This document shows, piece after piece, positions 1 to 7,363 of a DNA stretch of 64,000 nt. The first letter of the stretch is position 1. Each line of letters opens with the position of its first letter. The position numbers were made by a program, and so were the translations under genes. The stretch comes from Azophilus sp965214305 (GTDB lineage: Bacteria; Pseudomonadota; Gammaproteobacteria; Pseudomonadales; Azotimanducaceae), in contig OZ243949.1 of NCBI GenBank assembly GCA_965214305.1, positions 2,108,001 to 2,172,000 of the forward strand, read 5' to 3'. The notes beneath the pieces were generated by a model. It had not been told where the DNA came from. It was given only the letters and a program-made list of their open reading frames with translations, and did not search any database.

Positions 1-234
1 GGTTGCGATCGCCTTTATCTCGTCGGTGACATCATAGATGGTTGGCGAATGAAGTCGAATTTTTACTGGCCGCAGGCGCATAACAACGTGTTGCGGCGCT
101 TTTTAACGCTGATGAAGCGTGGCACCGCGCTGATCGAGGGTGCCGACGGCAACTTTTTCATTCTTGATTGGTCTGTTCAAGACCCGAAATCCGCCGGTGT
201 TGTCGAACTGGAGCCGAGGCGGGCCAGCGCTTAA
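1..234 (+). pseudogene. Internally deleted metallophosphoesterase (UDP-2,3-diacylglucosamine diphosphatase-like), 5' end outside window
   Basis: The frame is open from base 1. It begins with the calcineurin-like metal motif LYLVGDIIDGWRMK followed by FYWPQAHNNVLRR, which is typical of the LpxH-like metallophosphoesterase family of about 270-280 residues. Right after MKRGT it jumps to ALIEGADGNFFILDWS, which resembles the family's extreme C-terminus (normally a GDWVESCTALVEH-type strand). The central GNHDE and GHxH metal-binding segments are missing, so about two thirds of the protein has been lost in frame. The product would lack most catalytic ligands and is probably inactive. The family assignment comes from recalled motifs; the deletion is inferred from the missing middle. 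Confidence 0.7.
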
Positions 235-386
235 CTCCATCACAAGGCAGCGAGTGGGCTGCTGGCTTGCTGAAAAGTTGGGGAAGGGGAGATAGCCGGG
301 CAAGACCGGCAATCTTCATGTGTGCTTCATAAAAATGTCATCTTAAATTCATAGACTAGCCGCTGAACCTGCTCCGGAGTCGAGAA

Positions 387-695
387 TTGCCCACTGTTCG
401 CCCATTGGCGTTTATCCTGTTTGGCGGCTTCCTGCTCGCCGCCCCGCTCAGTGCGGCCGAGGCCGCCAGCCCGGCGACGGCAACCCGGCCGGCCGATAGC
501 ACCGATTCGGTTTCTGAAAACCGCCGGGGCAACATCTGTTTCGGCGGGTTGGAAGACGGCAAACTCATCCCCAACAACGACCGCGTTGACAACCCCTTCA
601 GACAAACAACACTGCTGGGTTGCGCGGTGGAAGGCGGCGAGCCGGTTTTTCTCCCCGACCTGAAACCTGCGATACCGAACGGGGTTCTGGCCTAG
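387..695 (+). CDS. Small exported protein of unknown function
   Basis: The predicted protein has 102 residues. I chose the TTG at 387 because GGAG lies seven bases upstream. Residues 5-25 form a clear signal peptide (hydrophobic LAFILFGGFLLAAP, then SAAEA as a possible cleavage site). The mature part is short, polar and has two cysteines (NICFGG and LLGCAV), which could form one disulfide. I recognise no family. The TAG stop lies inside a CTAG that belongs to a family A terminal remnant. An antisense frame at 327-806 is less convincing because it has no good start context. Confidence 0.5.
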   Translation: MPTVRPLAFILFGGFLLAAPLSAAEAASPATATRPADSTDSVSENRRGNICFGGLEDGKLIPNNDRVDNPFRQTTLLGCAVEGGEPVFLPDLKPAIPNGVLA

Positions 696-706
696 GAGGC
701 TCCTAG
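692..706. repeat. Family A terminal remnant (both ends joined)
   Basis: The 15 bases CTAGGAGGCTCCTAG look like the left end (CTAG-GAG) and right end (GCTC-CTAG) of the family A palindrome brought together with the interior lost. The first CTAG provides the stop codon of the upstream small gene. Confidence 0.45.
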
Positions 707-857
707 CCCGCCGCGCCCGAATCACCCCCCCTGAAGCGGCGACAGCAAAAACCAAACAGCAAGCGACGGCCAGCGCCACAGGCCCACTGGGTATGTTCAA
801 ATTCAACCCGCTCCAAGCAAGTTAGAGAGCGCATATACGAAGTCGCCAGCATATTGC

Positions 858-1352
858 ATGATAATGAACCAATCCAAGCCGCTATCTTCCTTCGTCCGCG
901 CCATCCGCGTCTTCGCCCGCCCCGTATTGGGCGGCGCCATTGCGCCATTCCGCGCGGCCATTGCGGCGCTAGTCGTTGCGCCATCAATGCATGCTGAGGA
1001 GGTATTGCCCCAGCCCGACCCGGCAATGAGCGTGGCGAGCCAGCATGGACGCTATTCCGCCGCCTATGCGAGCTCGCTGGAACCGTTGGCGATCAACCAA
1101 ATGCATTCTTGGGTGATTCAATTGCGCAGCGCTGAGGGCAAGCCGGTAGACAATGCGGAACTCAGCATCTCCGGCGGTATGCCGGCACACGACCACGGAT
1201 TGCCGACGGCACCGCGCGCAACAGACCATCTCGGTGGCGGCAACTACCTTGTGGAAGGCATGAAATTCCACATGGGCGGCGCTTGGCAAGTGGTGGTTCA
1301 CATCAACGCCGCAGGCGGTGCCGATACCGTCACTTGGGAAGTTCACCTCTAG
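858..1352 (+). CDS. FixH/YtkA-like exported or membrane-anchored protein
   Basis: The 164-residue protein has an N-terminal hydrophobic stretch (about residues 24-42) ending at APSMHA, so it is probably exported or anchored. The C-terminal half has the signature GGMPAHDHGLPTAP followed by GGNYLVEGMKFHMGGAW, characteristic of FixH/YtkA-like domains, an Ig-like fold with possible metal-binding His and Met residues. It is followed 50 bp later by a di-heme cytochrome c peroxidase gene; such pairs are common in gammaproteobacteria. A role in delivering a metal or assisting the peroxidase is inferred from context only. Confidence 0.7.
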   Translation: MIMNQSKPLSSFVRAIRVFARPVLGGAIAPFRAAIAALVVAPSMHAEEVLPQPDPAMSVASQHGRYSAAYASSLEPLAINQMHSWVIQLRSAEGKPVDNAELSISGGMPAHDHGLPTAPRATDHLGGGNYLVEGMKFHMGGAWQVVVHINAAGGADTVTWEVHL

Positions 1353-1402
1353 TGCTCCATCAGACTGATAATTTGGGGGCGGCGCCTCGCTAAGCATTGG
1401 CC

Positions 1403-2590
1403 ATGTTACGCAACGCCATCGCATTTGCTCTCTTGGCGCTGTCTTTGGCGGCGACTTGGGCTTGGTTCCGCATATCCCCGCCCCAAGCATCTTGGACGGA
1501 CGAGGAGCAAGCAGCCCTGCTTTCCCTTTGGATTGGCAATCTGCCGCCGCCGCCCGCCGCTCCCGGCAATGCGGTGGCGGACGACCCGCGGGCGCAACGC
1601 CTCGGCCACCGCCTGTTCTTCGACGTTCGCCTAAGCGCCAACGGCCAGGTTTCCTGCGCCACCTGCCATCAGCCGGCGCGGCGTTTCACCGACGGCTTGG
1701 CGCTCGCCCGGGGTCTTGAGGTGGGCGAACTCAACGCGATGAGCTTGGTCGGGGCCGCCTACAGCCCCTGGTTTTTCTGGGATGGCCGCAAAGACAGCCT
1801 TTGGTCCCAGGCGCTGAGCCCGCTGACGAGCCCGCTTGAACAGGGCGTTGATCGCGCAACGATTGCGCGGCTAATCGCCGCAGACCCAATCTATCGTAGC
1901 CAGTACGAGGAACTGTTCGGAGCCCTATCGGAACCGGTAAATACGCAATCGGCCACCGGCATCTTCGTGAACGTCGGCAAAGCCCTCGCCGCTTACCAAC
2001 GCCTGCTGTTGCCCGGAAAGACCACCTTTGACCACTATGTGGAATCGGCGGTTGCAGCGTCCAAGATGTCGGCCGATGTGCTAACCCGCCAGCAAACCGA
2101 GGGCCTGCGCCTGTTCATCGGCAAAGCGCAATGTTTGAACTGCCATAATGGCCCGTTGTTGACCAATTTCGAATTCCACAACACCGGGGTCTTGCCCGCT
2201 CCGGGCAAGCTGCCGGACAAGGGGCGCATCGCGGGCATCGAACTGGCGCTACGAGACCCGTTCAACTGTCTTGGCCCCCACAGTGACGCCCAGCCCGGCA
2301 ACTGCGCCGAATTGCGCTTTGCGCGAACGGGCGCGAACTTGGTCGGCGCACGCAAAACACCCTCGTTGCGCAACCTCGGCGGCACCGAGCCGTTCATGCA
2401 TGCGGGGCAGATCAGCACGATGGCGCAGACGCTCGATCACTACAACCGAGCCAGACCGGCCATCGTCGGGCACAACGAGACGAAACCGCTAAACCTGCTG
2501 CCCTATGAACTGCGCCGGCTAGAAGCGTTTTTAACGGCCCTTGACGCGCCCCCGCATACCTCCCGGCAGTGGCTGGTTCCGCCGGGCTAG
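1403..2590 (+). CDS. Di-heme cytochrome c peroxidase / MauG family
   Basis: The protein has about 395 residues, normal for the family. A signal anchor occupies residues 4-22. The first c-type heme motif is CATCH at about residues 85-89 and the second is CLNCH at about residue 248. The conserved FFDVRLSANG and FFWDGRKDSLWSQA segments are typical of bacterial CcpA/MauG proteins, which reduce peroxide or perform other high-valent heme chemistry in the periplasm. ATG at 1403 is preferred to TTG at 1397. The C-terminus (HYNRA then ELRRLEAFLTAL) is complete. The stop TAG is part of CTAGGAGCC, which matches a family A left end. Confidence 0.88.
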   Translation: MLRNAIAFALLALSLAATWAWFRISPPQASWTDEEQAALLSLWIGNLPPPPAAPGNAVADDPRAQRLGHRLFFDVRLSANGQVSCATCHQPARRFTDGLALARGLEVGELNAMSLVGAAYSPWFFWDGRKDSLWSQALSPLTSPLEQGVDRATIARLIAADPIYRSQYEELFGALSEPVNTQSATGIFVNVGKALAAYQRLLLPGKTTFDHYVESAVAASKMSADVLTRQQTEGLRLFIGKAQCLNCHNGPLLTNFEFHNTGVLPAPGKLPDKGRIAGIELALRDPFNCLGPHSDAQPGNCAELRFARTGANLVGARKTPSLRNLGGTEPFMHAGQISTMAQTLDHYNRARPAIVGHNETKPLNLLPYELRRLEAFLTALDAPPHTSRQWLVPPG

Positions 2591-2597
2591 GAGCCCG

Positions 2598-3005
2598 CTA
2601 CTCGACAATATCCCCAACTTTCTGGTGAATAACGTCGAGAAACAGGTCGCGCAGAGAGACCATGCCGATGGCCTTGCCGTCTTCAACCACCGGCAGATGG
2701 CGCACATGATGTTTCTTCATCAGAGCGATGCAATGCACGATGGAGTCTCTCCGGGTTACCGTCACCAGATCCCGGGTCATTACCTCCGATACCTTGGTTT
2801 TTTTCGATGAATGGATGTCCAGGATCACTTTGCGCATGTAATCGCGCTCCGAGAGGATGCCGACGAGGTAGCCGTCTATCTGCACCAAAACGGCACCGAT
2901 ATTCTTTTTGTTCATGAGCTTTAGGGCATCGAAAACCGACTCAAGCGGCCCAATCCAGACCACCTCTTCGGATTTCTCTTCGAGAATGTCGTCGACGCGG
3001 CGCAA
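2598..3005 (-). CDS. Tandem CBS-domain protein
   Basis: The protein has 135 residues and two CBS motifs. The first covers LMNKKNIGAVLVQIDGYLVGILSERDY and the second covers IALMKKHHVRHLPVVEDGK with GMVSLRDL. Such stand-alone proteins bind adenine nucleotides and usually act as regulators. I chose TTG at 3005 because GGGAGA lies about eight bases upstream and the length then matches two-CBS proteins; the frame stays open to 3089 but would overlap the upstream gene. It lies 55 bp downstream of the TonB receptor on the same strand and may be co-transcribed. It converges on the peroxidase gene with only 7 bp between stops. Confidence 0.8.
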   Translation of the reverse strand: MRRVDDILEEKSEEVVWIGPLESVFDALKLMNKKNIGAVLVQIDGYLVGILSERDYMRKVILDIHSSKKTKVSEVMTRDLVTVTRRDSIVHCIALMKKHHVRHLPVVEDGKAIGMVSLRDLFLDVIHQKVGDIVE

Positions 3006-3060
3006 TGTATGTTCTCCCAAGCCATGCTTAAGAATCCGGGGGCCCGCTCTCCGTGTGTCG

Positions 3061-5271
3061 CTAGAACGAAATGCGTACCCCTCCCTCAATGGTGCGGCCC
3101 GGCTGCGGCACCAGATCCTTGACGATGGATGTGTGCAGCCGCTGCTCGTCGTCGGTTAGGTTCCGGCCTTGCAGGAAAATCTTAAGCGAACTATTGCCCC
3201 AATCGCCAACCCAGGCGATATAGGCGCGCAGATCGTCGTAGGCGTCGGTCGCCAGTTCGAAATCGGCCACGTCGTTTTGCTTGAAGGCGCGCATGTAATC
3301 GATGTTGGCGTCAAAACTTCCCCAGTTGAGTTCCAAGCCCAACCCGGCCCGCTGCGGCGGAATCCGGGGAAGGTTGTCGTTGCCGGAAATATCAAGCTCC
3401 GCGGAGACGATGTCGTAGAAGGCGCTGAGGTGCAGATGCCCGTCCTCCCAGCTGGCCACCCTAGCGGTGCCTTCCAAGTCGAACCCGACAAAGGTGGCGT
3501 CCGCTTGGCTGAACCGCAGCACGGCCAGCCCATCTTCCTCCATGCCGGTGGCACGCTGATAGATGAAGTCGCCAAACTCGGTCAAGTAAAGACAGCCGTG
3601 CAGTGACCAACGCTCGCTCCGCGCGTCCAGAATTGCCGATAGATTGAAGGCTTTTTCCTCATCAAGAGCGGGGTCGCCGATCTCGAAGCTATTGGTGGCG
3701 AAGTGCGGGCCGTCGGTATAGAGCTCCTCCCCGGCGGGGGCGCGGGTGGAATAGTCGGCCAGCAAGCGACCCCGCCAAAGGTCGCCCAGCGGCACGATGG
3801 CGCCCAAGGACGCGCTCAGGCCGTTGAAGCTTTCACTGCCACCGGTAACGGGCTCGTGTTTCACCCGGTCATAGCGGGCACCCGCCTCCAATTGGAAGCC
3901 GGAAAACGAACGCTCGCCGACCCAGAATATGCCGAAAGAGCGAGTATCCACCGGCGGCGTGAACGCTTCATCACCGATCGCGGAGAACTCCCGGTCGCCG
4001 TACTGCGCGCCGAGGGTGCCGCTCCAGCCCGCCCAGTTTCGATGGGTTAGCTCGAAGCGCGCTTCCCAGGCTTCGTTGTCGAAGGTGGTACCAACTACTG
4101 AGACATCCTCTGTTTCCACAACTTCGACATGCTCGTAGTCGTTAATGCCGAAACGCAGGTTTGCCTTGGTAAAACCCGGCAATGGATCGTTGAAAGTGGC
4201 TTCCACATCGACTCGCGTTTGTTTCATTTCCAAGAGCGGCGGAGCTTCGTCGCCATGCTCTTCGTGAGCATCGCCGTCGTGCTCATCCTGGTGTTCGTCC
4301 TCGTGCTCGTCCTCGTCGTGGTGTTCATCCTCGTCGTGGCCATGGTGATCGTGTTCATGGTCGTGGCTGTGGCCCGGGATACCGTATTCCGAGTCGAGAG
4401 TGCTTACCGACACACCAACAAAGCCGCGCTCGCCGACCAATGAGAAACCCGCGGCACCGCCGTATGCCTCCAGACCGCTGCCGGGCACCCTACCATAGGC
4501 GCGCTCTTCCTCTTCGTCGCCATGCTCATCGTGAGCGTCCTGATCTGCTGCGTCTTCGTGGTGCTCGTCGTCTTCTTCATGCTCGTCTTCGTGGTCATGC
4601 ATATCCTCCATAGCCATTAAACGGGCAGACTCCGCGTACCCGGGAATGTCGTAGTCGTCCCTATCCCGGGCGAAACCATCGAGATGCCAAGCAAAGTTGT
4701 TAACGCCGCCATCAAGCCGAAACGATCCGCTCTTGCCGTCATTGTTGTCTGTCCCCCGCACATCGAGCTTGCCGGTGATACGGTCGGGGACCGCGTCCGG
4801 GATGCGTCCCGTGTGGGTGTCCACCACCCCGCCGATGGCACCGGATCCGTACAGCAATGTTGCCGACCCCTTGAAGATCTCGACCCGATCGGCAATGAAC
4901 GGATCCACCGTTACCGCATGGTCGCCGCTGGTGACGGAAACGTCCATGGTATCGATACGATCCTCAAGCATGCGCACCCGTGCCCCGCCGAGACCGTGAA
5001 TAACGGGGCGACCCACCGCCACGCCGAATGAACTGTTGTGAATGCCGGGTTCGCCGGCGACCGTTGCGCCGATGTTGTCAAACACCCGGCGCTTGAGCTC
5101 TTCGCCGGCAAGCACACGGTGTGCTTGGACGATACCCTCCGCAGCAAGCGGATGGCCGATGACAAGGACTTCTTCGATAATGGGAACCGTCCCCTTGGTT
5201 TCGGATTCCGCAGCGTATGCGGGTACCGACAGACAGGCTGCCAGCGCCAAGAGTAGCTGTTTGGATTGCAT
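3061..5271 (-). CDS. TonB-dependent outer-membrane receptor with His/Asp/Glu-rich loops, probably zinc uptake (ZnuD-like)
   Basis: The 736-residue protein has a signal peptide (LLLALAACLSVPAYA), a plug domain (EEVLVIGHPL; GSATLLYGSGAIGGVVDTHTG) and a beta-barrel ending in GVRISF with the terminal aromatic expected for outer-membrane insertion. Two low-complexity loops are packed with His, Asp and Glu, at about residues 220-265 (DNA 4480-4610) and 308-345 (DNA 4235-4350). Histidine-rich loops of this kind are known from the zinc receptor ZnuD, so zinc is the likely substrate. GGAGAA precedes the ATG. A small Cys/His-rich exported protein is encoded just upstream on the same strand. Confidence 0.85.
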   Translation of the reverse strand: MQSKQLLLALAACLSVPAYAAESETKGTVPIIEEVLVIGHPLAAEGIVQAHRVLAGEELKRRVFDNIGATVAGEPGIHNSSFGVAVGRPVIHGLGGARVRMLEDRIDTMDVSVTSGDHAVTVDPFIADRVEIFKGSATLLYGSGAIGGVVDTHTGRIPDAVPDRITGKLDVRGTDNNDGKSGSFRLDGGVNNFAWHLDGFARDRDDYDIPGYAESARLMAMEDMHDHEDEHEEDDEHHEDAADQDAHDEHGDEEEERAYGRVPGSGLEAYGGAAGFSLVGERGFVGVSVSTLDSEYGIPGHSHDHEHDHHGHDEDEHHDEDEHEDEHQDEHDGDAHEEHGDEAPPLLEMKQTRVDVEATFNDPLPGFTKANLRFGINDYEHVEVVETEDVSVVGTTFDNEAWEARFELTHRNWAGWSGTLGAQYGDREFSAIGDEAFTPPVDTRSFGIFWVGERSFSGFQLEAGARYDRVKHEPVTGGSESFNGLSASLGAIVPLGDLWRGRLLADYSTRAPAGEELYTDGPHFATNSFEIGDPALDEEKAFNLSAILDARSERWSLHGCLYLTEFGDFIYQRATGMEEDGLAVLRFSQADATFVGFDLEGTARVASWEDGHLHLSAFYDIVSAELDISGNDNLPRIPPQRAGLGLELNWGSFDANIDYMRAFKQNDVADFELATDAYDDLRAYIAWVGDWGNSSLKIFLQGRNLTDDEQRLHTSIVKDLVPQPGRTIEGGVRISF

Positions 5272-5347
5272 GAATTTCTCCTGATGACAAATGGACGAAT
5301 GCCGCGACCTCGCGGTGAGGCCGCACGTTGTAACGGGACCGCATCAA

Positions 5348-5650
5348 TCAGGAGAGGGGTGGTCCGCGAGAGAATCGGTTGGCGAACGGACGCGCGATGA
5401 AGGGTGCCGCCTTATCCTTAATGGCGGTGCGGCATGCCCAAGTTTGTTGCGGGGCCTTGGCAACGACGGTGGCCGGGGTGACACCGGGGTCCGAATGTGC
5501 GCAAAGCACACAGTGTTCTTCCGGGCAGACATCGTCATGGCCATGCAATTCGGCCAGAACCTGGGTGACGACAAGCGTAGCGGCCACAAGGCCGGCCAGA
5601 GCCGCCAGGATGCGGCGGCGAGCGGGGCGCTTGAACAGGGAAAGCTTCAT
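5348..5650 (-). CDS. Small Cys/His-rich exported or membrane protein (DUF2946-like)
   Basis: The protein has about 100 residues when started at the ATG at 5650 (MKLSLFKRPARRR); the frame stays open to 5695. A basic N-terminus precedes a hydrophobic helix (LAALAGLVAATLVVTQVLA), followed by HGHDDVCPEEHCVLCAHSD, a compact cluster of three His and three Cys that could bind a metal. Small proteins of this type (DUF2946 class) often sit next to metal-related TonB receptors. It lies 76 bp upstream of the zinc-type receptor on the same strand, so a joint metal-responsive operon is plausible. I saw no convincing Zur operator. Confidence 0.6.
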   Translation of the reverse strand: MKLSLFKRPARRRILAALAGLVAATLVVTQVLAELHGHDDVCPEEHCVLCAHSDPGVTPATVVAKAPQQTWACRTAIKDKAAPFIARPFANRFSRGPPLS

Positions 5651-5786
5651 CGGTCGCCATGTTATCCGATATGCCGTGCGGAAAAACAGTCTCAAATCCG
5701 TATGAACCAGAACGCGGCAAACGTTGTGGTGCGGCGGCTTGCCTCAGGGTATTCTCCGCCATCGCGGGGAATAACGAGGGCATTTC

Positions 5787-7319
5787 ATGCGGGATATTGT
5801 CGCCACGCTACGAGCGAAACGCGCCCAAGCGGAGCTTGGGGGCGGCGAGCAACGCATTGCGCAGCAGCACGCCAAAGGCAAGCTGACCGCTCGGGAGCGG
5901 CTGCGGCTGCTGCTCGACGACGGCAGCTTCGAGGAATGGGACAAGTTAGTCGAACACCGCTGCAACGACTTCGGCATGGACGAACAGAGGATTCCCGGCG
6001 ATGGCGTGGTAACCGGCTACGGTACCATCAATGGCCGTTTGGTCTTTGTCTTTAGCCAAGACTTCACCGTCTTCGGCGGCGCGCTCTCCGAAGCTCATGC
6101 CGAAAAAATCTGCAAGGTCATGGATCAAGCGATGCGGGTCGGCGCGCCGATCATCGGGTTGAACGATTCCGGTGGTGCTCGCATTCAGGAAGGCGTGGCC
6201 TCGCTGGGCGGCTACGCGGAAATTTTTCAGCGCAATGTGCTCGCTTCCGGGGTGGTGCCGCAAATCTCCGTCATCATGGGCCCGTGCGCGGGCGGCGCGG
6301 TCTATTCACCGGCTATCACGGATTTCATCTTCATGGTGGAAGATTCCTCCTACATGTTCGTTACCGGCCCCGGTGTGGTGAAAACCGTGACCCACGAAGT
6401 GGTGACGCCGGAAGAACTCGGCGGTTCCAGCATCCACACCCGCAAATCCGGCGTTGCGGATCTGGCCTTGTCCAACGATGTGCAGGCCATGCTATTCACC
6501 CGCCGCTTCTTCGACTATCTGCCGCACAACAACAAGGAAAAGCCGCCGACCTGGCCCACGCATGACCCGGCGGATCGCTTGGCACCGTCGCTCGACTCAC
6601 TGGTGCCGGACGATCAGGAAAAACCCTACGACATCAAGGAGGTGATCCTGAAGGTTGCCGATGAGGGCGAGTTCTTCGAGCTGCAGCCGAACTACGCGCA
6701 GAACATTGTTATCGGCTTCATGCGGCTGCAGGGTTCAACGGTGGGCGTGGTGGCCAATCAGCCCATGGTGCTGGCGGGATGTCTTGATATCGACGCATCC
6801 AAAAAAGGTGCCCGTTTCGTGCGATTCTGCGATGCCTTCAATATTCCGATACTCACTCTGGTGGATGTGCCGGGGTTCATGCCCGGCACCGTCCAAGAAT
6901 ACGGCGGCATCATCAAAAACGGCGCCAAACTGCTTTACGCCTATGCCGAGTGTACGGTGCCCAAGGTCACGTTGATTACCCGCAAAGCCTACGGCGGTGC
7001 CTACGACGTGATGGCGTCCAAACATTTGCGCGGGGACGTCAATTTCGCTTGGCCGAGCGCCGAGATTGCCGTGATGGGGGCCAAGGGTGCGGTGGAGATC
7101 ATCTTCCGCCAAGACAAGAACGACGAAAACTTGATTCAGGCGCGTACCGATGAATATCGTGAAAAATTTACCAATCCCTTTGTTGCCGCGAGCCGCGGTT
7201 ATATCGACGACGTTTTTGAACCCCGGGAGACGCGCCAACGCCTGTGCCGATCATTTGCCATGCTGCGCGATAAATCACTGCAAAACCCTTGGCGCAAACA
7301 CGGCAACATTCCACTTTGA
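5787..7319 (+). CDS. pccB: Propionyl-CoA carboxylase beta subunit (carboxyltransferase)
   Basis: The 510-residue protein is the usual size for acyl-CoA carboxylase carboxyltransferase subunits. It contains GKLTARERLRLLLDDGSF near the N-terminus, the acyl-CoA binding glycine-rich segment NDSGGARIQEGV, the segment MGPCAGGAVYSPA typical of the propionyl type, and the C-terminal KAYGGAYDVMASKHLRGD. It transfers carboxyl from biotin to propionyl-CoA, giving methylmalonyl-CoA. It lies 44 bp upstream of the biotin carboxylase subunit and close to the epimerase and mutase genes, which supports propionyl-CoA rather than another acyl-CoA as substrate. Confidence 0.93.
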   Translation: MRDIVATLRAKRAQAELGGGEQRIAQQHAKGKLTARERLRLLLDDGSFEEWDKLVEHRCNDFGMDEQRIPGDGVVTGYGTINGRLVFVFSQDFTVFGGALSEAHAEKICKVMDQAMRVGAPIIGLNDSGGARIQEGVASLGGYAEIFQRNVLASGVVPQISVIMGPCAGGAVYSPAITDFIFMVEDSSYMFVTGPGVVKTVTHEVVTPEELGGSSIHTRKSGVADLALSNDVQAMLFTRRFFDYLPHNNKEKPPTWPTHDPADRLAPSLDSLVPDDQEKPYDIKEVILKVADEGEFFELQPNYAQNIVIGFMRLQGSTVGVVANQPMVLAGCLDIDASKKGARFVRFCDAFNIPILTLVDVPGFMPGTVQEYGGIIKNGAKLLYAYAECTVPKVTLITRKAYGGAYDVMASKHLRGDVNFAWPSAEIAVMGAKGAVEIIFRQDKNDENLIQARTDEYREKFTNPFVAASRGYIDDVFEPRETRQRLCRSFAMLRDKSLQNPWRKHGNIPL

Positions 7320-7363
7320 TGTTTGGCCGGCTATGTAAATTATGGAATTGATTTGATTCGATC

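Noticed and set aside
327..806. Antisense frame of 159 codons with a hydrophobic start
   Set aside because: It overlaps the better-supported exported protein on the plus strand, has no ribosome binding site and shows no recognisable domain; the high GC content creates long antisense frames throughout the window.
4129..4443. Hydrophobic plus-strand frame (many Val/Leu) inside the TonB receptor gene
   Set aside because: It is the antisense of the His/Asp/Glu-rich loops; complementing those codons yields Val and Leu, so the frame is an artefact.
5651..5786. TGTTATCCGATATG as a Zur-like operator near the metal locus
   Set aside because: It lacks the symmetric half-site expected for Zur and lies in the shared divergent region with pccB; the evidence is too weak.
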